Positions 1 to 11,880 of a stretch of DNA of 64,000 nucleotides are shown piece by piece (the stretch's first letter is position 1; the number at the start of each line of letters is the position of its first letter). Source of the DNA: Salvator merianae (lineage: Eukaryota; Chordata; Lepidosauria; Squamata; Teiidae); assembly GCA_003586115.2 (NCBI GenBank), contig QVOM02000049.1, positions 20,877,881 to 20,941,880 of the forward strand, given 5' to 3'. Both the position numbers and the translations under genes were made by a program. The notes beneath the pieces are model-generated. The model saw only the letters and a list, made by a program, of their open reading frames with translations, ran no database searches and was not told where the DNA came from.

Positions 1-620
1 AAATAAGTGTTGGAAATGTAAAAAGCACCTTTTACCATATGTGGTGGACTTGTACAAAAGCAAAATAAATATTGGGTGCAAATATTCATGTTTATGCAGA
101 AGATCTTAAAGATTAACATTCCTTTTAAACTAGAATTTTATCTATTAGGGATAATAGAAGACAAGTTTGACAAGGTTAATGTTTTAATGCAAAATATGGT
201 AATTGCAGCTAGAATTGTGAATGTGCATAAATGGAAAGGGTACAAAATACCCACGATAGATGACTGGCTGGTTAAAATGATAGACCTTGCTGAAATGGAC
301 AAATTGACTAATTTATTGAGAAATAAGACTGTTGATAAGTTTTATAAAAACTGGAAATGCTTTATTGACTTTCTACAAGAATTAGAAAAAGAACTTGTTA
401 TTGCTGGATTTGAAGAGTGAAGAGGAAAAAAATGGATTGGTAGAAGAAAAGAAGTTAGAAAAAAGGAAGGGCAGGAAGTATGAAACATAGGAGAAAGTTT
501 CAAAGAAGGAGGAAGTCAACATGTAAATAATGTTAATCTATACATTTTTCCTTTGGGTTAAATGTATGTTTTATATACCCTGAATAAAAAAACTAATTTA
601 AAAAAAAGAAAGGAAAAAAG
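1..620 (+). pseudogene. L1 LINE fragment: C-terminus of ORF2 plus 3' UTR and A-rich tail
   Basis: An open frame of 114 codons at 76-420 reads as the extreme C-terminus of an L1-type ORF2 protein. It contains the blocks AARIVNVHKWKG and IPTIDDWLVKMIDLAEM, the pattern seen downstream of the reverse transcriptase in vertebrate L1. Bases 1-75 continue the same protein upstream (a Cys-rich CWKCKK-like block) but in another frame, so the copy carries a frameshift, and it is cut by the window start. The stop at 418-420 is followed by a purine-rich 3' UTR, the block CCTTTGGGTTAAATGTATG near 550 and an A-rich tail to about 620. A shorter copy of the same 3' end lies at 41160-41230. It is a dead 5'-truncated insertion. 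The L1 assignment is confident; the subfamily is unknown. Confidence 0.85.
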
Positions 621-945
621 TGAACTTCAAAAAGAGATTGCAGTGGAAAATCTTGGGATCACCTGTGTGTTGAATTGATCAAAAAATACTTTTTTTCTTC
701 TTTAAAATTGAGCTGCAAGTTTTAATTAGCTTACCTGGATAAGATGTTCGTGTTAGCACTAGAAACATTTTTGTAAATCACCAATGTTTTTACTATGTGT
801 GTTTTTACTATGAGGCACAGCATGTGGGGCTCTTTAAAGCTCGATACAGCTGCATTGTTCTGGAACTTGTATTTGTGGGTCTACTAAGGAAGAGAGATTT
901 ATTCATCACCACTCTTGTTCCCCCAAATGACTGTTCTGATTCTTG

Positions 946-1390
946 GGGTGTGACCAGACAGGGCTGTTTTTGATCGCCCCTTAAAGAAAACCATCCCTTC
1001 CATAAATGCACAAAAATATGTTATTCAAACAGTTCAGTGAATGAGTGCCCAAAAGCCTATCTCATTTTTTCACACTTTGCTCTTTGTTTGGCTCCAAAGT
1101 CTGGCAACTCTAGGTGCTACTTGCTGATTGGCCACTTTTCTGCCCAGCTTTCCATGGCCCCAATTGGTTGAAGTGTTGACTTCAATTGGTCTGTTGCCTG
1201 TAGTAGCTGTTTCACATTCTGTTATTGGCTTCATTTCCTGCCTCTATGCCTACTTAGATCCCTGCTCAATCCAACTAAAAGAACAAGTCACCTTCAGTAT
1301 TTTGAAACTCCAAATGAGGAGGAGGTGTCCATTCCCAGGCTTCAAATGGGGTAAGGCGAATTTAGGGTGATGATGTCTGATGTTCCAGAA
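946..1390 (+). mobile_element. Harbinger-like MITE (GGGTGYGATCAGACA family), copy 1
   Basis: The left end GGGTGTGACCAGACAGGGCT matches the left end of the copy at 39619. The two stay alignable for about 400 bp, sharing the CACACTTTGCTCTTTG-like block, GCTGATTGGCCA, CATTTCCTGCCTCT and TTCCCAGGCTTCAA. The right end (GTCTGATGTTCC near 1385) is decayed and no clear target duplication remains. There is no coding content: the short open frames at 1128-1370 and 1250-1456 are not conserved against the other copy. The superfamily assignment comes from the better preserved copies at 17986 and 39619. Confidence 0.7.
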
Positions 1391-2624
1391 TAGCAAGCTG
1401 ACAAGAAGATCTTGTGTCCTTGCTATAGTCACAGCTATTATTTTTCTTAGATACATGCTAAGTGTTGCATCTTACCATGTGTCTCTTTGCTGATAGTTAC
1501 AGGTTGAGTTGCCACCTATCATATGACTAATTTGCCCCAAACTGAAAGTGTTTCATTGTTGCCGCTTGCTTGCTATTATTGCCACTTACTTTATCTTTCC
1601 CACTTGTAATAAAGCAATCTCTTATGTGCCTTTTAAATCTCAATAAAGAAACTTTGCAGTAAGATCAGTCAAGTATTTCACCTCCCTTGGGATCACCTCC
1701 AATCTGTTATCAGTTAATTGAAACCAGTACTTCTAAAGATCCCGCGTGTATGTAGGAACAGAGTTAAACGTGTATAAAAGCAACTCCTGTAACAGTGCCT
1801 CTATAGCCTCACCATGGCCCCACTGGGACTAGTCAAGGTACCTCCCTGGCCACTCTTCTGCTGAGCCAAACTATGTTCAGCATCATTTGTGCCTGCACAT
1901 GAAAGACTGCATCAGCCTCTGTGCCCATGTGCAGCAGCTTCTGAGTCACCACAATCCATTTCCACATGTACAAGATAATGACTTGAGACTGAGAGTCATT
2001 TCTCATGCACTAATGGTAATTTTCTATAACCAGGACCCCACAATGCTGTTGACTCCTTCCAGATGCCTTGGTAAAGGGAGTAATGGAGAATGGCTGCCCT
2101 GGGGGGCTGGTTAAGACACTTTTGCTCTGCTATCCAGAGGTGACCTAAAATTTATCAAGCAAACAGTACAATGAAAGAGTAAGAGTTTGCTTGCAGTGTG
2201 TTGGCCTGTGATCACATCCAGCCTCATCTCATCTCCGATACACCTTTACTGGCATAGAATGTGTGGGAGCAGGGGCAGACTGGGGCCATCTCTGCATGTG
2301 ATCCCAGTCTTCGATTCCCCCTCCATGCAATAAGGGGAGGAGAATCCCTTATGTATGATGAATGCATGCATCTGTTTGTTTCTGTCTTGTCTTATGCTAA
2401 CAGTCTCAGGGTTGTCAAAATTAATTAAGACAAAATGAAAAACAATTGCAGATAACATTGCAGTTCAGCGGGGGCTCATCAGCAGCAAAGGAGAAGGCAA
2501 AGCCATCTCTTAGTTAAAGGTCTGAGCCATATTCTATTTCATCAGCTACCAACATATCCAAATGAACTGGAAATTGTGCTTCTGAGAGCAGAGCATCCCA
2601 CAGTTTGAGGCCTCTATCAAAAGT
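1391..2624. other. No gene or repeat recognised
   Basis: AT-rich sequence with only short open frames that look like chance. Near 2590-2650 the phrase GCATCCCACAGTTTGAGGCC resembles an antisense LINE-tail motif also seen near 19000, but the match is too short to assign. Confidence 0.4.
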
Positions 2625-2750
2625 TACACTCACTCATGTCCTGCTGGTGGGCTTCCCTGTGCAGCTGGATGACCACTGTGAGAGCAGGCTGCTGGCCTGG
2701 ATGGGTTAGGGCTCCGATCCAATGGGGCATTTCTCATATTCTTATGTTAA
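2625..2750 (+). mobile_element. CR1-type LINE 3' end
   Basis: This reads as the last ~120 bp of a reptile CR1 3' UTR: CTGCTGGTGGGCTTCC, then a GACCACTGTGAGAGCAGG block, GCTGGCCTGGATGGG and the terminal TTCTCATATTCTTATG. The same terminal phrase ends the copies at 8848 and 28561. It is 5'-truncated and non-coding. Confidence 0.75.
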
Positions 2751-2884
2751 TGTGGGAGTTACGCGACCAACAACCACTGTGGTCAAGCTATCCCTGCCTA
2801 GGCAGGCTTGAACTGCAGGTAGGCATGCCTAGCCAGTGACATTTGACTGAAGGAACGGCTTGCTCCCCCAATGACAATGCACTG

Positions 2885-2990
2885 TCATTGTTGCAGCTGA
2901 CTTGCTTTATCTATTTTTATACTGATTTTATTGTAACCTGCCCGAAGAACTTTGGGTATAAGGTGGGATGGAAATATAAATGCACACATA
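2885..2990 (+). mobile_element. Retroposon 3' tail (GGGTATARGGYGGGATA type)
   Basis: A TTTTTATACTGATTTTATTGTAA run is followed by CTGCCCGAAGAACTTTGGGTATAAGGTGGGATGGAAATATAAA. Near-identical tails occur at 5035-5125 and 43305-43425. This is the common 3' end of a lepidosaur SINE or LINE whose body is not present here, and I cannot name the family. Confidence 0.55.
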
Positions 2991-4063
2991 TATACTTACA
3001 TACCATGTGGGTCTCAAGTGACCAAGCTGAATCCAGGAATATCCTTCTTTGGTAGTCATTATTGCAAACTTGTGATCTTATAGCTATTTATTCACAATAT
3101 ATATTTGAGAATTTTGACAAACAAACAGCTCCAAAGAGACAGACAGCATCAGTTTACTTAAAAGCTAGGAGAATACCTTTAAGTCCTACAGCTTACAGTT
3201 TCTTAGCCCACTGCAAGCATTTTGTCTTTCAGAGGAGATATTTTCCATCCTTAAACTGTCAACATTAAGTTTTATGCAGAGACTGCAATAAACACACTGC
3301 TCTGAAATTCCTCCCTTTACTGCAGCCTTTGCCAAACTGGTGGACTCCAGATGTTTTGAACTGTCATGCCTATTGTTGCTCATCAGCATGAGTGAGCTGG
3401 CAAAGATCGTTGGAAGTTGAAGCCAAACACATCTGGAGTTCATCAGGTTGGCAATGGTAATTGATGGCTTTCTCGGGGCCAAAATATCAATCCTAACCTT
3501 ATTATATTTTTCTCGCTTTTGAAGCCACTAACCAGCTTCACTGTATAAGAATGGGACAATGAGTGGGTTAATTGTAACCATGCAGTGATGGCTTGCAAAA
3601 CTTGGGCAGTGAGACAGTGTGCCGATTTTAATTCCCTCTAGGTTGTCCTAAACACTGTGATCACCAACTATGGGTCACACTGTGCTTATTGGCAATGCAG
3701 CTCTTCCCAACACTCATCATCTCCAGATTGCCTGTCACCACTATGAATGCAAGAGCTATTCTCTGGTACTATGCAATAGAACAATGGAATCCTAACCTTC
3801 TTGGGAACAGCAAAACGAGTCTTGTCCTGTGTAAGGACAGCAGATGTTTGACAATTCTCTATGGTACAGGAAATTCTATTGCCACAAATATTTAGGCTGC
3901 ATCCACACACATTGTAAAACCTGCAATTGTCTTGGCACTGTATTGGGAATGGCACACATATCCCTGGCATTTCCAATATAGCACCCCTTTAAGGAGCTGA
4001 AAACCTATAATATCACTATTACAGAAAACCCAGCAATGATGTCAGGTTTGCCATAATAGCAAT
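2991..4063. other. No gene or confident repeat recognised
   Basis: AT-rich, with only short open frames on both strands, none of which I recognise. At 3896 the phrase AGGCTGCATCCACACACA resembles the terminus of the palindromic elements at 34723 and 55461, so a decayed MITE may begin there. Confidence 0.35.
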
Positions 4064-4232
4064 GCTTGCCTTTGATGTTTGGTGAGCACCTTCTGGAATC
4101 AGCTTGATGGGGGCTACCGAAAGCCAGCCAAGCACATGAAAACAACTAAAGGAAATGGGAGGATGCCTGGCTGGCTTCCAGTAGCCCCAAGTGATCTGAT
4201 CCTGGAAGGTGCTCATCAGATGTCAAGGTAAG
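4064..4232. mobile_element. Palindromic MITE-like element (~169 bp)
   Basis: The two halves are inverted copies of each other. The left arm begins GCTTGCCTTTGATGTTTGG and continues TGAGCACCTTCTGG, GGGGCTAC and AAGCCAGCCA. The reverse complement of the right arm begins GCTTACCTTGACATCTGA and continues TGAGCACCTTCCAGG, GGGGCTAC and AAGCCAGCCA. Agreement is roughly 80% by eye. No coding sequence and no obvious target duplication. This is the only copy seen in the window. Confidence 0.6.
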
Positions 4233-4689
4233 CCTGGGAGTGCTCCTTGTGTCTGGCAGGGAGTGGTGGTTGGCAACAGGAAATGGAGGGTTCTTGTTTA
4301 GATCTCACTTTGCCTCTTGCCATCTGGAGGCAGCCTTAGTTTCATCAGTCCATAGATTCCTATCATGCTATGATCCTGTATCCTTTCCACCAGCACTCAC
4401 CTCTGAACTGGGACTGCAAAGTGCCAGAGGAGAGCATACCAATGTTCCATCCAAGGTTCACAGTTGCACATTCACTTTGGAATAATGACGTCAGTATTTT
4501 TGCTTCGTCAGTGAATTGCAGTGTTGGAAAAGGGTTTTTGGGGCATTCGTTTTCTTGGTGTTCACAATGCTTCCCTGACTGAAAATGCCCTTTACATAGG
4601 TTAAAACATAGTAAAAATTCAACTATTCGAATGAATATTCTGCTTTCACAAAGAAAGAGGCTGGTTCGTTTTGATTGAACTCTGAAAAT

Positions 4690-4892
4690 GTGAGAAAGCA
4701 CATTTTCAATTTGAGTGTCCGCTGTCATGGTGCAGGCAGCCAGCATTTGCACTGCAGGTGCTGGAAGTGCATTGCTGGGATGTTCCAGCCCCCGCAGTGT
4801 GAGTGGCTGCTGCACTGTGAGGTCTGTTCCATCTTGGAATGTTCCACTGCAAACATTCCAAGATGGAAAGTGTGGAAAGGTCCACAGTCATG
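4690..4892. mobile_element. Right end of a GGGCCTTTTTGCACTT-type MITE
   Basis: The segment ends GGAAAGTGTGGAAAGGTCC, matching the end of the copy at about 61045, and carries the arm pair CATCTTGGAATGTTCC / GGAACATTCCAAGATG-like just inside. The left part contains the GCATTTGCACTGCAGGTGCTGG block found in related copies. The left terminus is not clear. The small open frames over this segment are products of the inverted repeats. Confidence 0.5.
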
Positions 4893-5034
4893 TCAGTGGT
4901 GAGAGTTAAAATACAGTTCCTTTATCCCCTCCCATGTGATACAATGTGGTGAATTTTGTTCTATGTAAGCAATCACTTTAGGCACACCTTCAAAAAATGG
5001 CTTTTATAGTGACACAATAAAAGGCACTGTCACC

Positions 5035-5150
5035 ATTTTAGCTAACTTATTTTATCTGTTTTTATACTGATTTTATTGTAATCCATCCAGAGACCTTAGG
5101 GTATAGGGCAGGATAAAAATATGAATGAATGAATGAATGAATGAATGAAT
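5035..5150 (+). mobile_element. Retroposon 3' tail ending in a (GAAT)n microsatellite
   Basis: Contains TTTTTATACTGATTTTATTGTAATCC and CTTAGGGTATAGGGCAGGATAAAAA, the same tail as at 2885, followed at 5121-5150 by seven repeats of a GAAT unit. The microsatellite probably grew from the retroposon's own tail. Confidence 0.6.
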
Positions 5151-6468
5151 AATATCACCTGTGCTGCTTTCACCATGCTTATAGTCAAGTTAATGTGTGA
5201 ATGAGAAACTATGGTAATGTGTTATAATTCTTTAAGTTTGCCTCCTTTATACGCACTCAGTTGGCCATACAATTATTTCCTTTTTCTCTACTTACTAGGG
5301 AAAGGAAGAAATCCTGTGTGCAAACATTTAAAAACAGGATTTTGCTGGCTTTCTTTCAGAAACAGAGCCCTGTCTGCGAATTCCAGTTGTGATGAATTGC
5401 CTTTGTTAGATTCAGCCTTTGAGTTGATGCACTGAAAGGTATTTGATTTCACTTTATGAAATATAAATCTAGTAAATCTCTCTTTCATGGCAAGCCTCCA
5501 GCCCTTTTTAAATCCTCATTCCTGGCAGCTAAGCAGAACAGTCTTGGAATATAAGACGATGAAACAATTCTGACAACATTGTTAGAAGGAGATGTTCTTG
5601 ATGCTACATTAAAACTGTATCATCTTCTTATTGAGTTTGGAAGAACTAAATTACCATATGTCCCAAAGCTTCCCAAACTGTTCTTAACAGGTCTACAAAC
5701 TTTAATAGGCTCAGTAATGAATTATTTTATTGTTCTGTTTTATATAGTGTCTTAACTGCTTAAAACTGTTTTTGAGATATTTATTATCTGACTTTATTTT
5801 TCAGTGTTTGCCTTAAGTGTTGATTATAGTTCTATTTCCCTTCTTCCCATTGACTAGACTTCTCCTATTCTAACTTCAAGTTATCATAGTGCTATTTTAA
5901 GTGTTTCACTGCAAATTACTTGCTCACATTTTTATGGAAAGAAGGGGAGAAAACAAAGGAAAGATTTAGAGGGAGAAAAATGTCCAAGTTTAAGGAAAAT
6001 ACCATATACATCTTTTATATATGGTATTTATGGAAATTACCAAATTATGCCAAATTATCTGAATTGTTTTTCTATTTGTATTTTTTTCTGCCCTTGCTTA
6101 TTTGATTTTTAACCCTCCCCTGAAACTGAAAATGGAGGCAATAGAATATACGTAACTAAAACAATTCACAAAAAATCAGGCCAGTATATCAATCAACAAA
6201 AATATTGGTTAAATAACTGTGACCTGACAGTAAAAAAAAAAAAGCACTTTTGCTTTTATTTTTGACGCTATTCAAGTGCAACAGAGATTGAAAAGGAATT
6301 TCAGGAATTTTTGTATTATACTTTTAGAAAGCAAGGAAGGCCCAAAATATACCTTTGATGTCTGAGGTGAGAAATCTAAATGGCATTTCCACTTTTTACT
6401 GTCATCCTTTGCATAATGCTATAGCTTGTTTACCACAAATCATCTTGCACTGCAAAACTGTGTTATGC
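5151..6468. other. AT-rich region, nothing recognised
   Basis: Very AT-rich. The open frame at 5920-6105 is low-complexity Lys/Phe/Tyr-rich and has no family features. No repeat ends recognised. Confidence 0.4.
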
Positions 6469-6469
6469 A

Positions 6470-6507
<38 letters not shown>
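6469..6507. repeat. (AAT)n microsatellite
   Basis: About thirteen uninterrupted AAT units. Confidence 0.97.
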
Positions 6508-6508
<1 letters not shown>

Positions 6509-6537
6509 TAAATCTTATCCCACCCTCAGTCTGTAAG

Positions 6538-6910
6538 GTTGTTTCCACATGGCTCATGTTATCATGTGCCATGCTATGCTAGGCTGATCTTGGGTTGGAC
6601 TGAGCAATCTGTTCCAAGATTGGAAGGGTCCATGGTGCCCAGCATGAAGGACCATTTGCATTATGGTGCCCCATGCCAGCTCAGCTGCAGAGGCTGAAGT
6701 TGCTGGCTGGGATTGTTTAGCAGTCAGCCAAAAGCGGTGCAGTTCTGGGGCTTCTTCTGGGAACCTGGTGAAATGGCACGCAACTCCTTGTACCCAATAG
6801 ATCGAACCAGCTTCTTGCTGCTGTCCAGATATGTGTGTCTGGTCTGGTGCACCACCAGGAAACACTTTGAAGATTGCTGTGTTTGGTTCCTGGACCAAAT
6901 TGTTTAGGGG
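6538..6910. mobile_element. Probable decayed DNA-transposon copy
   Basis: Starts GGTTGTTTCCACATGGCTC, with weak internal inverted repeats (TTCCAAGATTGG; CATGGTGCCCAGCATG). It contrasts with the AT-rich flanks in base composition, like the other MITEs here. No termini or target duplication could be confirmed. The two open frames on opposite strands are not recognisable proteins. Confidence 0.3.
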
Positions 6911-7844
6911 GATAAAAACTGGAATATAGCTTGTATGATAGTCCTGGACTAAAGTAACTGACTAATGAGAACTAAGCTGCCAGGGTCTTGGTGTAATGGT
7001 GGATGGTTCGATGAAAGTATCAGCCCAGGTTACATCTACACTTGGGAAAAGGCTCCCTTCATTCCCACGATCCACCCAGTGATCTAGAAAAAGTGTCCTG
7101 CTAGGAAAGCAGGATGGTGAGCTCTGGGAGTGCATTTATGGCATGGAGCGCAACGGGGGCAGCATGTGCTGCAGCCAGGAATGTCTTTCTGAGGGCAGAT
7201 TTGCCTGTGTTGCCAGTTCCCAAAGCCCAGGTAAATGCGGAGCTGTAGAAAGAAACTCTAAATCTCACAGAAAAGAAACTTCAGAAATAAAGACACAGAC
7301 CAAGTACTTTTTAGCCAAAAAGGACCAACACTCCTCTCACAGAGATAAGCGTGGTGGTTTACTGATAAATTGTAGTTGCTTTTATACACTTTTTGCTCTC
7401 CATCCAATCAAAAGTAACATTCCAAACATCCAGAAAAAAAGATATAAGTTCCTGTCCTATCTTAGATTCGTGAGTGACCTAGACACTGAGTCTGCATGTG
7501 TTATTAGGTTAAGTGTCAAACTAAAAACAGTGCAGCATGAAAACTAGCATATTCCGGTACATTTTGTAGTAACAACAGATAGTTTATATTCTTTAATCCC
7601 TGAGAAGGTTGCTTTATCTGCTACTGCTTTTTATCTTTTAAACACAGTAAAACTTCACACAGCGTTTGCTTTTACTAAAGCAGGCCCAATATTTGTGTAA
7701 TTGTGCAATTAATCAAATTAATATTGATATATTTCCTTCATTATATGTCTTGATCATAATTTAATGCCTTCAGTTCCCCCTTTAGAACTAATATACATAG
7801 TGTATTCAGTTCTATCATATGAGGAATACCAGAATTAGAAGAAG
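6911..7844. other. Mostly unassigned; one short decayed repeat block
   Basis: At 7028-7215, GTTACATCTACACTTGGGAAA and the block GCAGCATGTGCTGCAGCC ... GAGGGCAGATTTGCCTGT resemble 31225-31505 (GCTACATCCACATGTGGGAAA ... GAGGGCAGACTTTCCTGT), so the two are probably copies of one unidentified repeat. The 134-codon open frame at 7143-7547 runs across this and unrelated DNA and has no family features. Confidence 0.4.
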
Positions 7845-8850
7845 TAATTAGGAAAGTTTGCTGATGACACCAAAATGTCTAGGGTAGGAAAAATAAAAAG
7901 CCATTGCAAAGAGCTCCAGGGGGATCTCTTGACACTGGGAGAATGGGCAACCAAGTGGCAAACACATTTCAATCCTAGCAAGTGCAAAGTGATGTACATG
8001 GGGGCAAAGAACCCCAATTACACCTGTAAACTAACGGGGTGAAATCTTCTGTAACAGACCAGAAAAAGAATCTTGGGGTGAAGGTGTCAACCTAGTGTGC
8101 AAAGATCAGGGAAGAAAAAAAACAAATTCAATGCTAGGGGTATTTTGGAAAGGAATAAAAAACAAGGTGGCAAATCTCATTGTGCCTCTTTATAACTCTA
8201 TGGCAAGACCACACTTGAAATAGTGTGTACATTGCTGGACACTTCACCTCAGAAAGGAGATCATGGAACTAAAAAAGGTGAAGAAAAGGGTAACCAGAAC
8301 AATCAGGGGCTGGAACACCCTTATGAAAGAGGCTGCATCCCTTCAGCCAAGAAATACAGCATTTAAGAGGGGACCCTGAATGAAGTATATAAAACCATAT
8401 GTGGTATGGAAAAGGTGGATAGAGAAAAACTCCTTCTTCTATCACACAACACTGGTATCAGGGGGCATTTTATGAAGTGGATGGGCAGGAGATTTAGGGC
8501 CCACAAGGGTAAGTACATATCCACCCTGAGGGTCATTGGTCTATGCAATTTATTACCAGAAGAGGTGGTGACAGCAATCAGCTTGGGTAGTGTTACAAAC
8601 AGATTGGAGAGATTCATGGAGGTCAGGTGTATCAATGGCTACTAGAATGGATGCCCAGGTACTGCCTCCAGGTTGGAGAGACAGACAGGATGTCTGTAAA
8701 GGTCATTTGCAGTGAGTGTAGGTGAAAGTTTTTCCTTTGTCTTCCATTTGGGAATGCCCAGAAGCAATTGGCGGGCCACAGCATGAAACAAGGTGCTAGA
8801 CCAGATGGGCTGTGGCCTGATCCAGCAGGGCTTTTCTCATGTACTTATGG
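7845..8850 (+). pseudogene. CR1 LINE: C-terminal part of ORF2 and 3' UTR, disabled
   Basis: Read on the plus strand, 7854-7877 gives KFADDTKM, the FADD catalytic box of a LINE reverse transcriptase. It is followed by the CR1-type blocks GEWATKWQTHFNPSKCKVMY, LYNSMARPHL and LHLRKEIMELKKVKKRV. Several frameshifts and stops break the frame, for example just after the PHLK block, so no functional protein can be made. The 3' UTR (from ~8420) keeps the reptile CR1 phrases GGTGGATAGAGAAAAACTCC, CCAGAAGAGGTGGTGA and ATCAATGGCTACTAG, ending GATGGGCTGTGGCCTGATCC and TTCTCATGTACTTATG. The RT fingers and endonuclease domain are absent (5' truncation). Identification as CR1 is firm. Confidence 0.88.
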
Positions 8851-8854
8851 TCTT

Positions 8855-9639
8855 AGGAGTAGAGGGACATCAACTGAAACAAATTGCTAGCACTGGCCCA
8901 AGATGCATTATCAGTCAGACTTTACCATTCTCCTAAAGCAAACTAGGCGAATGAGAGCACATTGTAGAATAAAATTAATAATAGATCTAGAAAATAATGC
9001 CATAGCATCATCAAAGCTATTTAAATTGAATTCTAACCAAAGCAAAATTGTTCAGTGGAGAAAGTGAAATCTTTGAGCAAATAACAAATCTCTGCAACAA
9101 TTGTATCAACCCATCAAAGTCCAATGGGCCAGAAAAATACAGGTGCAGGCACTGTTAGTGTAGGCAATCCCAGAGCGTTGAGCACCACTGTTGTTCTTGA
9201 TCAGCAGATGCCAAGGAATCGACAGGAACCATGCAGATGATAAATCCAAGACACCTGTTCTTTTAGCTGCATACCAATAGGCTAGACCATCAAATATTGT
9301 GAGCTTATTAAAATAATGTACTGTTAAGATACAGCTACAATCACTTTTGTAGGAAAAAAACACTTAAATAACATGCGTCCCTCCCCATAAAGGAACAGGA
9401 AAGGAATAAAATGAATTAGCAATTTAAGAGATAAAGATCATTTGTGACTTGGACTTTTTCTTAAACGAAACAATGTTATGGGCAAAACTCGATCCCAGTG
9501 CAAACCTGTCTTCGCACACAGATTGTCTTCTTCCAACTTGTGGTGGCAGATTACAAAACTTGAAAATAATAGATTGTCATACATCTAAGGGTGCTAGGTC
9601 ATCCTTGGATCTCTTGCTTGAGTTGAGGTTGTACCCAGT
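8855..9639. other. No gene or repeat recognised
   Basis: AT-rich. The open frames at 9106-9363 (minus) and 9449-9658 (plus) have no recognisable domains. Confidence 0.35.
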
Positions 9640-9999
9640 TCAAAATAAAGTCTCATAAAATGGCTTGTACAATACCCCCCTTTGTTCCTTTTCATGCTCT
9701 TGGGCTACCGATGGCACAAGGAGATGACTAGGTATACCTTCCATCGTCATCTTATTCTTCCAGTCTTGCATCATCTGTTGGAAAACAGCCTGAAACTCAT
9801 GCTCAGCCTGAAACTCAGAAGTAACCAAGCCACTTCTGGAACATCCAGGGGTTGAAGTGCTGCTTACTGCGGTGTCAGCAGAGCATCCTTTCTTCTTTGG
9901 GGGTGTACTGCTATAATAGCTTGTAGAAGTGCTTCTATTGCAAGGCATATAGGAAAGACACAAAAGAAATTTGTGTAATTGGTTGAGACTTTCAGGCAA
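9640..9999 (-). CDS. Unidentified open reading frame, 119 codons; doubtful gene
   Basis: One of the longer uninterrupted frames in this half of the window. The predicted protein is Ser/Thr-rich in its middle (residues ~24-60, with STSTSYYSSTPPKKKG and SSTSTPG) and has an acidic/polar C-terminal half (FQQMMQDWKNKMTMEG; AQEHEKEQRGVLYKPF). I see no signal peptide, membrane segment or family motif. It has no paralogue elsewhere in the window, unlike most repeats here. It could be a retroelement remnant, a chance frame or, least likely, an exon. I list it only because nothing else explains the stretch. Confidence 0.12.
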   Translation of the reverse strand: MPESLNQLHKFLLCLSYMPCNRSTSTSYYSSTPPKKKGCSADTAVSSTSTPGCSRSGLVTSEFQAEHEFQAVFQQMMQDWKNKMTMEGIPSHLLVPSVAQEHEKEQRGVLYKPFYETLF

Positions 10000-11379
10000 A
10001 AGAAAATAAGTAGGTAGAATTCAAATCTGTACATTGGTCCATAATCAAAAAAGTGGATGCTGTAGCAAAGATGGTGGTGATCCATTGGGGTGCACAATCT
10101 TCACTGGTTCAGCAGATAAAAAAAATTAAAAATTAAAATCCTACTTCAGTGCTTCCCCATCCCCCAAATCCGTGAAGGGATCCCATCTCAAAGCCCAGGA
10201 CACAAATGCTGGCAATATATCAGTGTAGCAATGCATAAAATATTAGCCTTTAGTTTACAAAGCTATTTGTCAGTTTTAATGCCGGTAGCTTAAACAATTG
10301 CAGAGAAAAGCATTAGCAAATACACAAACAATTGCTAAAATAGGGCAGAACAAGCTATTACTGGGCAGCACTTTTAGGGGTATGGAATCTAGTTTTCAGA
10401 GGTAGGTAGATGAATCAAAATTTCCCAACCTAAAAAAAACAACTTAGCGACAATAATAAAAAAACCAACATAAATTTGTCAGTTCCAGACAATACCACCT
10501 TAAATATATTGGAATAGAGGGTTCAATTAAAGTAAAAGATGATTGGAAAGATCTTTCAGAGTATATATAAACAGAGTATATATAAACAGACAAGAAGCAC
10601 AAGTTCATTGAGGACTGAAGTTTAAATATCAATAAATGGTTATCCATTTAAATTGAAAATATGTTGTCAGCTGTCCAGGGTTAGGAAGGGGCGGAGGAGG
10701 AGAGTGAATTATAATATAGTAAAAATTGCATTTTGCTGTAATGTAGGAAACTTTATGGATTACAGGATTGTATTGATATTATATTCAATAATTTTTAAAA
10801 AACAATTAAAAAAACCTCAGCAAGTATAAAGGAAAATCTAAACATCTATTACATTGGCATTTGGGTAATCCTCTGTTAACTTATAATAAAAATAAATAAA
10901 TAACCTCTAAGCCAAACATTACATTCTTTCATATTGTTCCTGAGTTAAAGAAATAAACATACAAAGCACCCACTGAATGATGGCACCTCACCAGAAACAT
11001 TTTCTTATTTGATCAGTATGCAGTTCCTAGTAGCATTAGTCTGGTTTACTTCATTTTCAAATAAATCATTATACATGTAAGATAATAATTAAACCAATTT
11101 AAGATTACGTTTGTGATTGATAGTAAGCATTTATAATACAGTTTTAAGATTTAGCTGGGTTCAGCAAATTCACAAACACCCAAGAGATTAGGGAGTTTTC
11201 TTTCTTCAGAAAAAAAAAGAGTCCCACATCTCCTATAAGTGGTACACAGAAAACACACACACACAGGAAAAGGCTTTTTCAAAAGAAGTGATTGGTAAAA
11301 CTGGAACACAGTGACCCACAGCAGAATATTCAAGATTAAAAAAAAAATCTTTCAGAATAGATAACTTCTATTTGATCTC
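10000..11379. other. AT-rich region without recognised features
   Basis: Long AT-rich DNA. A 17-bp tandem duplication (GAGTATATATAAACAGA twice) lies at 10559-10590, and a short CA run at about 11254-11266. No coding or mobile-element signal I can support. Confidence 0.45.
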
Positions 11380-11880
11380 CATATGGATGTTCCTCCAGTA
11401 GACATCAACTTGCTTAAGTGGGGAATAGTAATAAATTGTATTGAATATATAGCTGCCAATATTATAGTACCTTTATATGAATCAATGGTGCAGTCACACC
11501 TGGCATACTGTGTACAGTTTTGGTTTGGAGTTTTAAAAAGGTTCAAAAGGGGTTTAGTTACTATATGGAACTCCTCTATGAGGAAAGATCTGGGGCTTTT
11601 TAGTTTGGAAAGGAAGTGAGCAAAGGGGGGAGGTGTGTAAAAATTTGCATAATGTGGACAGAGTGAGTAAGGAAAAGCTGTTGGTTTTTGTTTCTGTTTC
11701 TCAAAACACTAGAATGAAGGATCATCTGGTGATGCTCATTCTTGGAAGTACCAAGACAGAAAAAAAGGAAGCATTTCTTCACACAGTGCATTGTTAAACT
11801 ATAGAATTCACCACTAGAACATGTGTTGTGACCCACCAAATTCACAGAGGACGGTGCCATCAATGGGTACCAACCCTAAT
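11380..11880 (+). pseudogene. CR1 LINE remnant: ORF2 C-terminus and 3' UTR
   Basis: The frame at 11383-11619 contains VPLYESMVQSHLAYCVQFW and ends DLGLFSLERK. These are the two CR1 blocks that normally lie either side of a KxVQRRATK-like segment, so about 20-30 codons are missing between them. The rest (11620-11880) is a decayed CR1 3' UTR with TCTCAAAACACTAGAATGAAGG, GCATTTCTTCACACAGTGCA and CACTAGAACATGTGTTG. It is a more diverged subfamily than the copy at 7845. Non-functional. Confidence 0.8.

Noticed and set aside
4363..4815. 150-codon minus-strand frame, the longest in the window
   Set aside because: Its 5' part lies in a MITE shared with 60790-61046 and the rest shows no domain or conservation; likely chance.
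7143..7547. 134-codon plus-strand frame
   Set aside because: Crosses from a decayed repeat into unrelated DNA; no motifs.
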